From contig JAIMBH010000008.1 in NCBI GenBank assembly GCA_023511485.1, positions 1 through 64,000 of the forward strand: DNA of 64,000 nt, read 5' to 3'. Positions 36,812-46,440 of the stretch are shown here, piece by piece. The translations under genes and the position numbers were made by a program. Position 1 is the first letter of the stretch. Each line of letters begins with the position of its first letter. The notes beneath the pieces are model-generated. The model ran no database searches. It was not told where the DNA came from and worked only from the letters and a program-made list of their open reading frames with translations. The stretch is from Bacillota bacterium (GTDB taxonomy: Bacteria; Actinomycetota; Aquicultoria; Aquicultorales; Aquicultoraceae).

Positions 36812-37684
36812 ATGCTAAGTATTGCGCTACCAAAAGGAAGTCTGGAAGAGCAAACGCTAATGCTTTTTGCGGAAGCGGATCTTGAGATAAAAAAACACTC
36901 GAGAGGATATAATCCCATAATTAACGATCCCAGGATCAGCAAAGTAAAAATACTCAGGCCCCAGGAGATTCCTAAATATGTTGAAGAGGGATATTTCGAT
37001 CTAGGGATTGGCGGATATGACTGGATAGTGGAATCTGCTGCCGATGTTGTAGAAGTAGCCGATATGCCATACGCAAAGACGGGTGCAGGCGTAATGCGCC
37101 TGGTCGTGGCGGTGCCTGAGGCCTCACCAATCAATGATCCGGGAGATATACCGCCAGGTAGCCGTGTAAGCACTGAGCTTCCGAATGTAACAAGAAGATA
37201 CTTCGAGAAAATAGGGGTTCCGGTAAAAATATCGTTCTCATATGGCGCAACTGAGGCAAAAGTACCTGAACTTGTTGATGTTGTCGTCGACTTAACAGAA
37301 ACGGGCGAGACCCTGCGACGCAACAGGCTAAAGATTATAGGTACGATCCTGGAATCCACGACCCGTCTTATGGCCAACAAAGATGCCTGGGCAGACCCGG
37401 AAAAGAGGCGGGCAATAGAAGAGGTAAAAACACTTCTGCTAGGCGTTATAGAGGCACGCGGTAAGGTCCTCATCAGCATGAATGTCCCTGAGGACAAGCT
37501 TGAAGACGTCGTTTCAGTATTGCCGGCTCTTAAGAATCCAACAGTGTCAAAGCTCTATAATTCCAATTACTTTGCTATAGAGACAGTGGTTGAGAAGGCA
37601 AGTGTAAATATCCTGATACCTCAGCTAAAAGCCAAGGGTGCGGAAGACATCATCGAGCTTGCGATATCAAAAATAGTGAGATGA
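36812..37684 (+). CDS. hisG: ATP phosphoribosyltransferase, long form (HisG)
   Basis: 290 residues from ATG 36812, five bases after GGAGG; an upstream ATG at 36788 would add eight unlikely residues. Catalyses the first committed step of histidine synthesis, ATP + PRPP to phosphoribosyl-ATP. The PRPP-binding region DVVVDLTETGETLRRN and the periplasmic-binding-protein-like core are present. A C-terminal ACT-like regulatory domain of about 80 residues makes it the long, histidine-inhibited form that needs no HisZ. It stands apart from any other his gene. Its translation-start region shares a 20-mer with the gene at 32264. Confidence 0.93.
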   Translation: MLSIALPKGSLEEQTLMLFAEADLEIKKHSRGYNPIINDPRISKVKILRPQEIPKYVEEGYFDLGIGGYDWIVESAADVVEVADMPYAKTGAGVMRLVVAVPEASPINDPGDIPPGSRVSTELPNVTRRYFEKIGVPVKISFSYGATEAKVPELVDVVVDLTETGETLRRNRLKIIGTILESTTRLMANKDAWADPEKRRAIEEVKTLLLGVIEARGKVLISMNVPEDKLEDVVSVLPALKNPTVSKLYNSNYFAIETVVEKASVNILIPQLKAKGAEDIIELAISKIVR

Positions 37685-37831
37685 CATTCGCTTGGCAAGT
37701 GCGGCATATCTAAGCTACGCTTTTACCATGCAAACAATTTTTCGTTAAATTTCGTTAAATTATCTCTTGCAAGAAAATGCTAAATAGTGTAAAACTAACA
37801 CAAAATCTGTTTGGTATGTCAGCCTCTTTAG

Positions 37832-37866
37832 CGGGCACCCAACCAACCAATGGGTGCCCGTTTTTT
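37832..37866 (+). terminator. Strong intrinsic terminator after hisG
   Basis: CGGGCACCCA (37832-37841), loop of nine, TGGGTGCCCG (37851-37860), then TTTTTT. Perfect ten-pair stem with a U-tract. It lies about 150 bp after the hisG stop. Confidence 0.9.
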
Positions 37867-38129
37867 GGTATTTCTTTCTATTGTTGCTTTATGGCTTTCG
37901 ATTGAAAGACATGGAGATAGTGCAGGGTTTTAGCCAAGCCTAGTAGTGGCTAAGCAAAGTAGTGCATGGCTTTGGCTCTACCTGGCTTAAAATGCCAATG
38001 TTTTGAAGCAGCAAAGCACCGATGTCTGTGTTTTAGTACTGCAGAGTACCGCAATTACTCATAACTATAGTACTATAGTTAATTTCGGAAGATTACGGTA
38101 AAAATAGCTGCTATAGCAGAGGAGCGTAA
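37867..38129. other. Leader region of pabB with short repeats
   Basis: It holds one GTGCAGGGTTTTAG repeat (37920-37933) overlapping a small hairpin (TTAGCCA at 37930, TGGCTAA at 37947), and a run of TAGTACTATAGTTAAT-like sequence near 38068 that may be the promoter. No leader peptide or T-box is recognisable. Confidence 0.4.
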
Positions 38130-39560
38130 TTGCAGGCACGACCTGAATTATTCATCAGAGATATTGAGCACATACAGGAGCCTTCTCTTGCTTTTGAGGG
38201 TCTGCTTGATGAGCCCATGCCGTTTTTTCTGGATAGTGCGCTGGAAATGGAACGATATGGGAGGTACTCCATTATGGGAAGCAGACCTCGAATAGTCGTC
38301 AGATCGAAAAACGGCATTACAGAAGTTGTTGCGAGTGGTAGGATAACCCGAAAGAAAACCGACCCTTTCCAAGTTGTTGCCGAGGTCTTAACAGCGTTTG
38401 GTATGCTGGATAACGATGAGTTCTCATGGCTACCTTTTACAGGAGGTGCGGTTGGATATCTGGGATACGACTTGAATCGGCAGATTGAGATAATGCCGGA
38501 TATCGCTGTAGATGACCTTAAAGTCCCTGACCTATACCTTGGTTTTTACACCGAAGCAATAGTTATAGATCACAAAGACAAGAGAACCTATGCGGTCGCA
38601 TACAATCAAAACAGCAACAAGGCAAGCGAACTGGAGGCAAGGCATAGACTTAACAAACTTATTGCGAAGATAAGACCGGCGGTTAATTCTCCTGCACGGC
38701 AGGTCTTACACAGCGGCAAAGTAGCCGCAAATTTAAAATCAAATTTCACCCTTGGGCGGTATAGGCAGATGATAGAGAAAGCGAGACAATATATAAACGA
38801 AGGTGAAATATTTCAGGTAAATCTAGCTCAGAGGTTTAGTGTCGACTTGTCAATCGACCATTACGGGCTTTACAAAAGGCTTCGCTTGGCAAATCCAGCC
38901 CCATTTGGTGCTTTCTTAGGATATGGGGGTTTCTCAGTGTTAAGCTCATCACCAGAGCGGTTTATGTTCATGAACGACCGCTATGTTGAGACGAGGCCGA
39001 TAAAGGGTACAAGGCCGCGCTTTGATAACCCGGTTAAAGATAAGTTGTCGATAGAAGAGCTAACAAAGAGCGAGAAAGATGCAGCAGAGCATGTTATGAT
39101 TGTTGATGTAGAAAGGAACGATTTGGGCAGGGTTTGCGAGCACGGTAGCGTAAGTGTCCCTGAACTAATGGTAGTTGAAAGTTATGAAGCTGTACATCAC
39201 CTTGTCTCTACCGTGATCGGCAGGCTGAAGCCTGAAGTAGGCCCAATGGATTTGTTTAGAGCAAGCTTTCCCGGCGGTTCGATAAGCGGCGCACCAAAGA
39301 TCAGGGCCATGGAGATAATAGAAGAGCTTGAGCCTCATCGTAGAAATATATACACAGGCGCGATAGGATATATAAGCACCAATAAAGTTCTCGATACAAG
39401 TATTGTTATCCGCACGATAACGGCTCTTGGAAATAGAGCTTATTTGCAAGTAGGAGGGGGCATAGTTGCGGACTCGGACGCCGATGCCGAATATGCCGAA
39501 ACGCTAGATAAAGCGCGTGCGCTATTTAGCGCACTTGGCTTAAGGGAGGACGAGCTTTAG
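38130..39560 (+). CDS. pabB: Aminodeoxychorismate synthase component I (PabB)
   Basis: 476 residues of the chorismate-binding TrpE/PabB family. PIKGTRPR carries the Lys that marks ADC synthases (anthranilate synthases have Ala, PIAGTR), so pabB is favoured over trpE; the pabC gene next door agrees. Other motifs are NEGEIFQVNLAQRF, SSSPERF, VERNDLGRV and FPGGSISGAPKIRAME. It converts chorismate with ammonia to 4-amino-4-deoxychorismate for folate. TTG 38130 has GAGGAG six bases upstream. The glutaminase partner PabA is not in the window. Confidence 0.9.
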   Translation: MQARPELFIRDIEHIQEPSLAFEGLLDEPMPFFLDSALEMERYGRYSIMGSRPRIVVRSKNGITEVVASGRITRKKTDPFQVVAEVLTAFGMLDNDEFSWLPFTGGAVGYLGYDLNRQIEIMPDIAVDDLKVPDLYLGFYTEAIVIDHKDKRTYAVAYNQNSNKASELEARHRLNKLIAKIRPAVNSPARQVLHSGKVAANLKSNFTLGRYRQMIEKARQYINEGEIFQVNLAQRFSVDLSIDHYGLYKRLRLANPAPFGAFLGYGGFSVLSSSPERFMFMNDRYVETRPIKGTRPRFDNPVKDKLSIEELTKSEKDAAEHVMIVDVERNDLGRVCEHGSVSVPELMVVESYEAVHHLVSTVIGRLKPEVGPMDLFRASFPGGSISGAPKIRAMEIIEELEPHRRNIYTGAIGYISTNKVLDTSIVIRTITALGNRAYLQVGGGIVADSDADAEYAETLDKARALFSALGLREDEL

Positions 39561-40409
39561 GTGAAGGTGTACATCAACGGCGAATTTGTTGATGAAAAAC
39601 ATGCATCAGTAAGCGCATTTGACACTAGTTTTTTATACGGAGAAGGGCTTTTTGAAACAATGCGGGCCTATGGCGGGCATATTTTTGCGCTCGAGGATCA
39701 CCTAAAGAGATTAACCGATTCCGCAAGAGTTTTAGAGATAAAAAATGCGCCCGACAAAGAGAGACTAGCTGACGCGTGCAATAAAACGCTGGATGCAAAT
39801 AAGCTGGTTGATGCGCGGGTACGTCTGACCTTAACGCGAGGTCCTGTAGGCTCAAACAACCCAACTGTAGTTATTACAGCAACACAATATGACGGCTACG
39901 ACAAGGCATTTTACGAAAAGGGCATGTCAGCTATTGTTCTAGCCAGCTATCGCATCTCAAACAGCCCGATAGCGAGCATAAAATCGACCAGCTATCTACC
40001 ATCGGTTCTTGCCAGAAGAAGAGCTAAAGCGGCGGGTTGCAACGAAGCAATTCTTCTCAACGAACAGGGCAACATCACGGAAGGATCGTACACAAATGTT
40101 TTTGCTATTAGAGAAGATAAGATATACACCCCGCCTGTTGTAGACGGGCTTCTGCCTGGCATTATGAGGAACCTAGTTATAAAGACGGCAGGTAAAGCTG
40201 GATATCTAGTGCTTCAGCGAAGCATCAGCATGCGCGAGCTGCAGGGGATGGAAGAGCTTTTCCTAACCAATACTTTAATGCAAGTTATGCCTCTCACAAG
40301 GTTAAACGGTAAGCCTGTTGGAGATGGTAAGCCCGGCCCGATCACCAAGAACATGATGGAGCTGGTCAGCAAAGAAATCATGGCCGCAACTAGTGGTGCA
40401 GGGCTTTAG
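39561..40409 (+). CDS. pabC: Aminodeoxychorismate lyase (PabC), class IV PLP fold
   Basis: 282 residues. GTG 39561 follows the pabB stop directly, so the two are co-translated. The fold-type IV aminotransferase pattern is complete, with the PLP Lys in SIKSTSYLP and NEQGNITEGSYTNVFAI following. It releases pyruvate from aminodeoxychorismate to give p-aminobenzoate. A branched-chain or D-amino-acid aminotransferase would look similar, but the pabB linkage decides. The 3' end coincides with a repeat (40396). Confidence 0.88.
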   Translation: MKVYINGEFVDEKHASVSAFDTSFLYGEGLFETMRAYGGHIFALEDHLKRLTDSARVLEIKNAPDKERLADACNKTLDANKLVDARVRLTLTRGPVGSNNPTVVITATQYDGYDKAFYEKGMSAIVLASYRISNSPIASIKSTSYLPSVLARRRAKAAGCNEAILLNEQGNITEGSYTNVFAIREDKIYTPPVVDGLLPGIMRNLVIKTAGKAGYLVLQRSISMRELQGMEELFLTNTLMQVMPLTRLNGKPVGDGKPGPITKNMMELVSKEIMAATSGAGL

Positions 40410-40444
40410 ACCTGCTTCGGATTGTGCAGGGCTAAAGCCCTGCA
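40396..40444. terminator. Bidirectional palindromic terminator/repeat
   Basis: GTGCAGGGCTTTAG (40396-40409) and a second hairpin TGCAGGGCTAAAGCCCTGCA (40425-40444) lie between convergent pabC and the PBP gene. Either strand can form a nine-pair stem; the U-tract is absent. It belongs to the GTGCAGGGCTTTAG family. Confidence 0.55.
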
Positions 40445-42901
40445 TCACTTATGCGTATTGAGCCATATCACGACTTCTGACCCCTTTGCGGCTAATGTGC
40501 CGCCTGGAGGGTTCTGCGATCCAACGCAGTCGTAATCCACGGACTTACCATAATCATAGTACTTTTTGCTCACTGTAAATCCAGCATTTAGTAGTTCTTC
40601 GGTCGCTTTTTGAGAAGATTTTTTAATAACATCGGGCACCGTGATTTGTTTTTGTTCTTCCTGTGCCGGTGGTGGTTCCGGCGTAGGATTTGCAATAGTG
40701 CCGTCACCTATTCCCACTTCGATAACAGTCCCTTCTTTGACACCTGTGCCTGCAGCCGGATTCTGGTCGACCACGGTTCCGGCAGCGCCCGGCTTACTTA
40801 CAATACTGAATCCAAGCTTAAGATCTGTGAGCTGTTTTATTGCCGCATCCTGCGATAATCCCGCAAGGCTGGGAACGGGAATTGCCTGGTGTTTTTTACA
40901 CCTCTTGAGCTCTTTTGGTTTGAAATATTTACGTATATACATATGTTTACTAACCTTTGGGCACCATTCTGTAGGCGCTAAGTTAGTCTCATCGCATACC
41001 TCAACCCAAGTTAGCGCCTGTCTAGGGGCCTTTTCAAAATAGCTTGGCTTAACGCCATCCAAAGCCCGCTTCATGAAAGAAGCCCAGATTTGTGCTGGGA
41101 AGGTGCCGCCTGCCACTCTTATGCCATGCACGTTCGTCATCGGCTTTGCATCCTTTCCATTGCCTGTTCGGTAGCCTACCCAAACAGCCGCGGCAAGGTC
41201 CGGCGTGTAACCGCAGAACCAGGCATCTATGTAACCGGAAGTTGTACCAGTCTTGCCCGCTGCAGGGCGGCCTATTCTGGCTCTTGTGCCGGTCCCGCCT
41301 GTGATAACTCCCTGAAGGATATCGTTGACTACACATGCAACTTCCTTGTCAATTACCTGCTTAGGCGCTGGTTTGTGTTCGTAGACCAACTGCCCGTTGC
41401 TGTACTCGATTTTTTCCACGCCGAACGGTTCATTATAAACGCCGTTATTGGCAAACGTTGCATACGCTGAAGCCATCTCAAGCGGCTGAACTCCGTATTT
41501 AAGCCCACCGAGAGTTATAGCCGGGTTTTTATCGCTTAAATCGCACTTCTTAAGGCCTAGCGCCCTTGCCGTTTCGACTACTTTATCCATACCTACTCGC
41601 ATCGCGAGCTGCGCGTAGACAACATTAATGGAAGCTGCAGTTGCCCTGCGAAGGCTTACAAAGCCGGAGCCAGATTCGCCTGAATAGTTATGTACAATCC
41701 ACGGTTTGCCACCACCAATATCTATCTCCTGCGGTGACGATGCATCAAACCCGTCATCAGGTGATATGCCACTTAGCAGAGCTGCGGTAAGAGTGAACGG
41801 CTTAAAAGAAGATCCTGGTTGACGGCCATTTCCCTGGCCAGCAATATTATAGTTATCCTTATTATAATCTCTGCCACCGACCATCGCTTTGACAGCACCT
41901 GTTTTTGGATCGATGGCTACCAGGGCGGCCTCAGGGTCATCTGGCCTTGGCAGGTACTTCTTCCAGGCCAGCTCTGCATATTCTTGTATTTTAGGATCAA
42001 GGGTTGTATATATTTTAAGGCCGCGTGATGCAATGTCCTTTTCGTCTTCGATAATTTTCTTGTCTATGAGATCTCGTCTTACCCAATCGGCAAAATATGG
42101 GGCGATACCAGTATAGTTTCTTTTTCGCGGTACAACACCGATCGGGCTAGCTTTTGCCCTATCAGCCTCCGCTTGCTTTATATAACCGAGCGAAAGCATG
42201 TTATCGATGACCAGGTTACGCCGCTTAAGTGCAACATCGGGGTTTTTGTATGGATTGTACGACTCAGGAGCCCTAATCAGGGCGGCCAGCAGGGCGCTTT
42301 GCTCCAGATTTAGCTGGCTGGCCGGGATACCGAAGTAAGTCTGGCTTGCTGCCTCAATACCGTATGCCTGGTTCCCGAAATATATGGTATTAAGATACTT
42401 CTCGAGGATTTGCTCCTTGGTGTAGTTGCGTTCGAGTTTTGTTGCAAGGAAAGCCTCTCTGATTTTTCTCTGGATAGTTTTCTCAGGACTGAAGTACGCA
42501 TTCTTGACGTATTGCTGTGTAATTGTTGAGCCGCCCTGTGTGGCTTCTCCACTTTTTATGTCTCTTAGCAAAGCGCCTATAATGCGAATATAATCGACTC
42601 CGCTGTGCTCATAGAAGCGTTGATCCTCAATTGATATCACTGCTTTTTGCAGGGTTGGAGATATTTTATTAAGTGGAACAATAGTGCGGTTATCGACGTA
42701 CAGCTTTGTTATAAGAGTCCCGTCTTTTGCATAGATATAAGTAGCCTCGTTTTTGATAACGCTTTTGACGTCACCTATATCGGGTAAGTTGCGTACCGAT
42801 TCATATATAAAAGCAACTGCCGATCCCGCTGCCAGGATCATAAGGACAATTACTGTAACGACGATTTTTCTCTTTAAGAAAAACCCTAGGATAGCCCTCA
42901 A
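40445..42901 (-). CDS. Class A penicillin-binding protein (PBP1A type) with two PASTA domains
   Basis: 818 residues from TTG 42901, preceded by AGGGGGG nine bases away (the open frame extends to 43009 without an SD). One membrane anchor (residues about 10-32) is followed by a GT51 transglycosylase (SIEDQRFYEHSGVD, TITQQYVKN, RKIREAFLA) and a transpeptidase with GSSFKPF (SxxK), SIN and GKTGTT. Two PASTA domains close the protein (about residues 665-730 and 750-818), expected to sense muropeptide. It polymerises and crosslinks peptidoglycan. PASTA-bearing PBPs are typical of Gram-positives and actinobacteria. Confidence 0.92.
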   Translation of the reverse strand: MRAILGFFLKRKIVVTVIVLMILAAGSAVAFIYESVRNLPDIGDVKSVIKNEATYIYAKDGTLITKLYVDNRTIVPLNKISPTLQKAVISIEDQRFYEHSGVDYIRIIGALLRDIKSGEATQGGSTITQQYVKNAYFSPEKTIQRKIREAFLATKLERNYTKEQILEKYLNTIYFGNQAYGIEAASQTYFGIPASQLNLEQSALLAALIRAPESYNPYKNPDVALKRRNLVIDNMLSLGYIKQAEADRAKASPIGVVPRKRNYTGIAPYFADWVRRDLIDKKIIEDEKDIASRGLKIYTTLDPKIQEYAELAWKKYLPRPDDPEAALVAIDPKTGAVKAMVGGRDYNKDNYNIAGQGNGRQPGSSFKPFTLTAALLSGISPDDGFDASSPQEIDIGGGKPWIVHNYSGESGSGFVSLRRATAASINVVYAQLAMRVGMDKVVETARALGLKKCDLSDKNPAITLGGLKYGVQPLEMASAYATFANNGVYNEPFGVEKIEYSNGQLVYEHKPAPKQVIDKEVACVVNDILQGVITGGTGTRARIGRPAAGKTGTTSGYIDAWFCGYTPDLAAAVWVGYRTGNGKDAKPMTNVHGIRVAGGTFPAQIWASFMKRALDGVKPSYFEKAPRQALTWVEVCDETNLAPTEWCPKVSKHMYIRKYFKPKELKRCKKHQAIPVPSLAGLSQDAAIKQLTDLKLGFSIVSKPGAAGTVVDQNPAAGTGVKEGTVIEVGIGDGTIANPTPEPPPAQEEQKQITVPDVIKKSSQKATEELLNAGFTVSKKYYDYGKSVDYDCVGSQNPPGGTLAAKGSEVVIWLNTHK

Positions 42902-43192
42902 GCTATCAACCCCCCCTAGTGCAATTATAGTGCGATCATTGCTAGAACTTAGCTTGACATAGGCAAGCGAATTTTGCCAGTTATTACTCTCGACAAGCTG
43001 GAAAACCAACCGAGAGTCAGGAATAAGTATATCATAAACTGAGGATTGGAAGGCATGGGCAGGGGCTAGGATGGATATAATTTAAAAATCTTTTGCAAGG
43101 GGCTGATCATTGGTTGGGTTTATGTTCTTATTTGCAAATTTATATGCTAGCATAGATAATTACATTAGAAGTGAGCCCGGGAGGTGAACAAA

Positions 43193-43420
43193 TTGCGCGA
43201 GAAGGTTGAGGAAGCGCTTGGACGCATAAAGCCCGCCCTTCAGGCGGATGGTGGAGATATCGAACTTGTAGATGTTACCGAGGATGGAGTCGTTAAGGTA
43301 AGGTTGTTGGGTTCATGTGCTGGCTGTCCGATGTCGCAGATGACATTGACCCATTATGTCGAGCAGACCCTGAAGGAAATGATTCCGGGGGTAAAAGCGG
43401 TAGAAAATGTTCTGCTGTAA
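43193..43420 (+). CDS. NifU C-terminal-domain Fe-S scaffold protein
   Basis: 75 residues from TTG 43193, six bases after GGGAGGTG; a GTG within that SD (43184) is unlikely. LQADGGDIELVDV and LGSCAGCPMSQMTL are the hallmarks of the Nfu domain, with the CxxC pair holding a transient [4Fe-4S] cluster delivered to apoproteins. It stands alone; the divergent PBP gene is 290 bp upstream. Confidence 0.92.
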   Translation: MREKVEEALGRIKPALQADGGDIELVDVTEDGVVKVRLLGSCAGCPMSQMTLTHYVEQTLKEMIPGVKAVENVLL

Positions 43421-43464
43421 AATCTAAGATAAATAATTATCGCTGTAATAGAATTAATTTACCG

Positions 43465-43485
43465 GCCGAGGCTTCTAGCCTCGGC
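43465..43485 (+). terminator. GC-rich hairpin after the NifU-like gene
   Basis: GCCGAGGC (43465-43472), TTCTA, GCCTCGGC (43478-43485). No U-tract follows directly; a T7 run occurs at about 43515. Confidence 0.5.
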
Positions 43486-43579
43486 TAGTGGTTTAGGAAA
43501 ACTATGCCACAGCAGTTTTTTTAATCTTCCTTTTTCCTCTTCGTGAAGGAGGATGGCAGGGTGAGGTGGATTAAGGCGT

Positions 43580-44806
43580 ATGAAAAAGCCGGAGATTTTA
43601 TCCCCGGCGGGCAACATGGAAAGGCTTGAATACGCAATAGCTTACGGCGCCGATGCGGTCTATGTGGGCGGACGTGATTTCAGCCTGCGGTCAAAAGCCG
43701 GAAATTTTTCAATAAATGATATAAAAATCGCCGCTAGGATTGCTCACGAGGCAGGCAGGAAGCTTTATGTCGCGCTGAATATTTTTGCCAGAGATACCGA
43801 TTTTGCCAGCCTAGGACACTACGTGTCCGACCTTGCAGGTGCCGGCGTTGATGCGGTAATCATTGCGGACCCCGGGGTACTTGCATTCGTAAAGCAGGTG
43901 GCTCCAGAGTTAAAAATACATATCAGCACTCAGGCAAATGTTACCAATACCGCAGCGGCCGATTTTTGGGCTGCCCAAGGTGCTTCAAGGGTGGTTCTTG
44001 CGCGCGAACTTTCGGCAAAAGAAATAGCTGAAATATCGAAAAATAGCAGCATAGAAACCGAGATTTTTGTTCACGGAGCTATGTGTATTTCTTACTCGGG
44101 AAGGTGCCTTATGAGCAAATTTCTGGCTGGCAGAGATGGCAACCGGGGGGATTGCGCCCATTCCTGCCGTTGGAAGTACTATCTCATGGAGGAGAAGAGG
44201 CTGGGCCAGTATTATGAGGTGCAAGAAGATGAGAAAGGCACATATTTTTTCAATTCTAAAGACCTAGCGTTAATAGGTCATATCCCTGAGGTTGTGCAAT
44301 GCGGCCTGACAAGCCTTAAAATAGAGGGACGAATGAAGAGTACGCATTACGTAGCTGCTATAACTAAGATATATCGTAAAGCCATCGACCGCTATTTTGA
44401 AGACCCTGATAATTACAAGCCCGACCCTGAATGGTTTGAGGAGATAGAGAAGGTAAGCCACCGCAAGTATTCAACCGGTTTTTTCCTTGGAAACAAGGGA
44501 GAAGAGATACTCGACTACGCGCGCTACGAAAAAACGCATGATTTTGTAGGGCTTGTAGATGGGTATGATAAGGCCAATGGGCTGGTCATGATAGTTGTAA
44601 GAAATAGGCTAAGCATAGATGAGCCGATTGAGATATTAAGCCCAAGTGGCCTGGTTAAAGATTACAGGATTCCAATGATGGTGAACCTTGGCGAAGATAA
44701 TATACTTGAGCCGGTAGAAGTCTCTCATGCCGGTTACAAGGTAGGGATACCATCACCCGAGCCCTGGCCATCATATGCGATTCTTAGACGGAGAATCGCG
44801 AAGTAG
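43580..44806 (+). CDS. Peptidase U32 family protein (TrhP/YegQ-like)
   Basis: 408 residues. The TIM-barrel half contains SPAGNMERLEYAIAYGADAVYVGG and the family signature EIFVHGAMCISYSGRCLMS. Conserved Cys residues in CISYSGRC, GDCAHSC and the later C (VVQCGL) form an Fe-S site. A C-terminal beta-barrel (about residues 330-405) follows. U32 proteins of this subgroup are known in tRNA uridine hydroxylation (TrhP) with prephenate as a precursor of the donor; others act in ubiquinone hydroxylation or proteolysis. Start ATG 43580 has AAGG upstream. Confidence 0.85.
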   Translation: MKKPEILSPAGNMERLEYAIAYGADAVYVGGRDFSLRSKAGNFSINDIKIAARIAHEAGRKLYVALNIFARDTDFASLGHYVSDLAGAGVDAVIIADPGVLAFVKQVAPELKIHISTQANVTNTAAADFWAAQGASRVVLARELSAKEIAEISKNSSIETEIFVHGAMCISYSGRCLMSKFLAGRDGNRGDCAHSCRWKYYLMEEKRLGQYYEVQEDEKGTYFFNSKDLALIGHIPEVVQCGLTSLKIEGRMKSTHYVAAITKIYRKAIDRYFEDPDNYKPDPEWFEEIEKVSHRKYSTGFFLGNKGEEILDYARYEKTHDFVGLVDGYDKANGLVMIVVRNRLSIDEPIEILSPSGLVKDYRIPMMVNLGEDNILEPVEVSHAGYKVGIPSPEPWPSYAILRRRIAK

Positions 44807-45011
44807 AAATTAGGCTATGGCAATCTATAGTTATTAAGCTATATAGTCAGTAGTTAACGGCGATTAACGGCGCCGAAGACAACAGGGGTTAAATCCCTTC
44901 TACACCGTTTCGGCTGTTCTATGGCCGCACGAGCTTTAAAAAAATCGTAATACAGGATAATAGCTATAGGATAATATAAATTGCCGTAAGGATTTGCTGT
45001 AGGGAGTGGCG

Positions 45012-45512
45012 GTGCTAAAAAGATTCTTACCAGATCATTATTATGATTCGATATTTGATATCGATTTAACTCGTCTGAAATTAAACGGGATTAAGGGTAT
45101 TATCCTTGACCTCGATAACACTATCATTGCCCGCAATAGCTCAACAGTCACCGATGATTTGAAGCGCTGGCTGATAAAAGTGCAAGAACAAGGTTTTCGC
45201 GCCTGCATACTATCAAACAACTGGAAGCAAAGGGTAAGCAATGTAGCATCGCAGGTAGAGCTGCCGCTTGTTGCCAGGGCTGCAAAGCCCCGTAAGGGTG
45301 CATTTAAACGTGCTCTTAATGTACTTGGCACTGAAAAACATGAGACCGTTGTTGTTGGCGACCAAATCTTCACCGACATCTTAGGCGGAAATGTTGCAGG
45401 CTTACGTACGATTCTAGTTATGCCGATGAGTAATCATGATGGGATTCATACAAAGCTTCTGCGCTATCTGGAACGGTGGATAATAAAGCGTTGGCAGAAG
45501 CGAAAGCCGTAA
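45012..45512 (+). CDS. YqeG-family HAD phosphatase (subfamily IIIA)
   Basis: 166 residues from GTG 45012; AGGGAG lies five bases upstream, overlapping another GTG at 45006. HAD motif I is GIILDLDNTI, motif II ILSNNW, the Lys is in AKPRKGAF and motif IV is VVGDQIFTDILGG. Members dephosphorylate phosphatidylglycerophosphate (GEP4-like) or unknown small phosphates. YqeG is often next to aroE in Gram-positives, and the spacing to aroE here is 46 bp. Confidence 0.88.
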   Translation: MLKRFLPDHYYDSIFDIDLTRLKLNGIKGIILDLDNTIIARNSSTVTDDLKRWLIKVQEQGFRACILSNNWKQRVSNVASQVELPLVARAAKPRKGAFKRALNVLGTEKHETVVVGDQIFTDILGGNVAGLRTILVMPMSNHDGIHTKLLRYLERWIIKRWQKRKP

Positions 45513-45558
45513 ATTGAAGTTGATGAAAAATCCCAGTAGCTGGGCAAAAGGATATAAA

Positions 45559-46440
45559 ATGAACGGAATCACCGGAAGAACCAAGGTAACCGGGATAATT
45601 GGATATCCGCTAACTTATACATTATCGCCTTTGATGCACAACAGGGCTTTCAATATATGTAGCCTGAACTACGTATATGTGCCGTTTGTGGTGGAGCAAA
45701 AGGACTTAAAAAATGCAATAGAGGGCTTAAAAGCTTTAAATATCAAGGGCGTAAACGTTACCATGCCACATAAAGAGGCCGTATTAAATATGCTGGATGG
45801 ATTATCGGAGCAAGCCAGGCTGATAGGTGCTGTAAACACCATAAACAACGAGGATGGGTACTTTATTGGGTACAACACCGATAGCGCAGGCTTTTTAAAT
45901 TCACTAATGGAAGAGGGGTTTGATCCCGCTAATAAAACTGCGATTATTATAGGTACAGGTGGTGCAGCAAAAGCTGTAGCGGTTGCCCTGGCGCAGGCCG
46001 GCGTTCGGGAGATCGCTGTAATCGGTAGGTCCGCCACGAAAGCCCAAGACGTAAAAACCCGCATAACTGATGCAAACAGGTACATTTTGGTAAAAACTCT
46101 TACTTTTGAAGAAAATCTGGCCGATATATTCAAAAAGGGAGAACTAATCGTAAATGCTACGCCTGTCGGCATGAAGGAAAGCGGAGGTCTCCTGCCGGTA
46201 CCTTTAAAGTACATAAATGCAGAGCATTTTATATACGACCTTATTTATACGCCACAAGAAACCGCACTAATAAAAGCAGCAAGAGATAAAGGAGCCCGCG
46301 CTATTAACGGGCTTGGCATGCTTGTTTACCAAGCGGCCGAAGCTTTTGAGATATGGACTGGTGTCTCCGCGCCGATTGATGAGATGCGTCAGGCGTTGAT
46401 TCATGGGCTAAAAAGCGGAGAACGGCCAGAAAATGTTTAA
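45559..46440 (+). CDS. aroE: Shikimate 5-dehydrogenase
   Basis: 293 residues from ATG 45559 (MNGITGRTKVTGIIGYP), seven bases after AAAAGGA; the open frame back to TTG 45514 adds an atypical leader. Substrate motif YTLSPLMHN, catalytic Lys in VTMPHKEAV and NTINN, NADP-binding IIGTGGAAKAVA and the C-terminal GLGMLVYQAAEAFEIWTG are all present. Reduces 3-dehydroshikimate to shikimate. Its end overlaps pilB by 8 bp. With aroC, aroK and aroB on the far side of the pilus genes, the aromatic pathway brackets the pilus locus. Confidence 0.95.
   Translation: MNGITGRTKVTGIIGYPLTYTLSPLMHNRAFNICSLNYVYVPFVVEQKDLKNAIEGLKALNIKGVNVTMPHKEAVLNMLDGLSEQARLIGAVNTINNEDGYFIGYNTDSAGFLNSLMEEGFDPANKTAIIIGTGGAAKAVAVALAQAGVREIAVIGRSATKAQDVKTRITDANRYILVKTLTFEENLADIFKKGELIVNATPVGMKESGGLLPVPLKYINAEHFIYDLIYTPQETALIKAARDKGARAINGLGMLVYQAAEAFEIWTGVSAPIDEMRQALIHGLKSGERPENV

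Noticed and set aside
38130-39560. trpE (anthranilate synthase) as the identity of this gene
   Set aside because: PIKGTRPR with Lys and the adjoining pabC indicate PabB.
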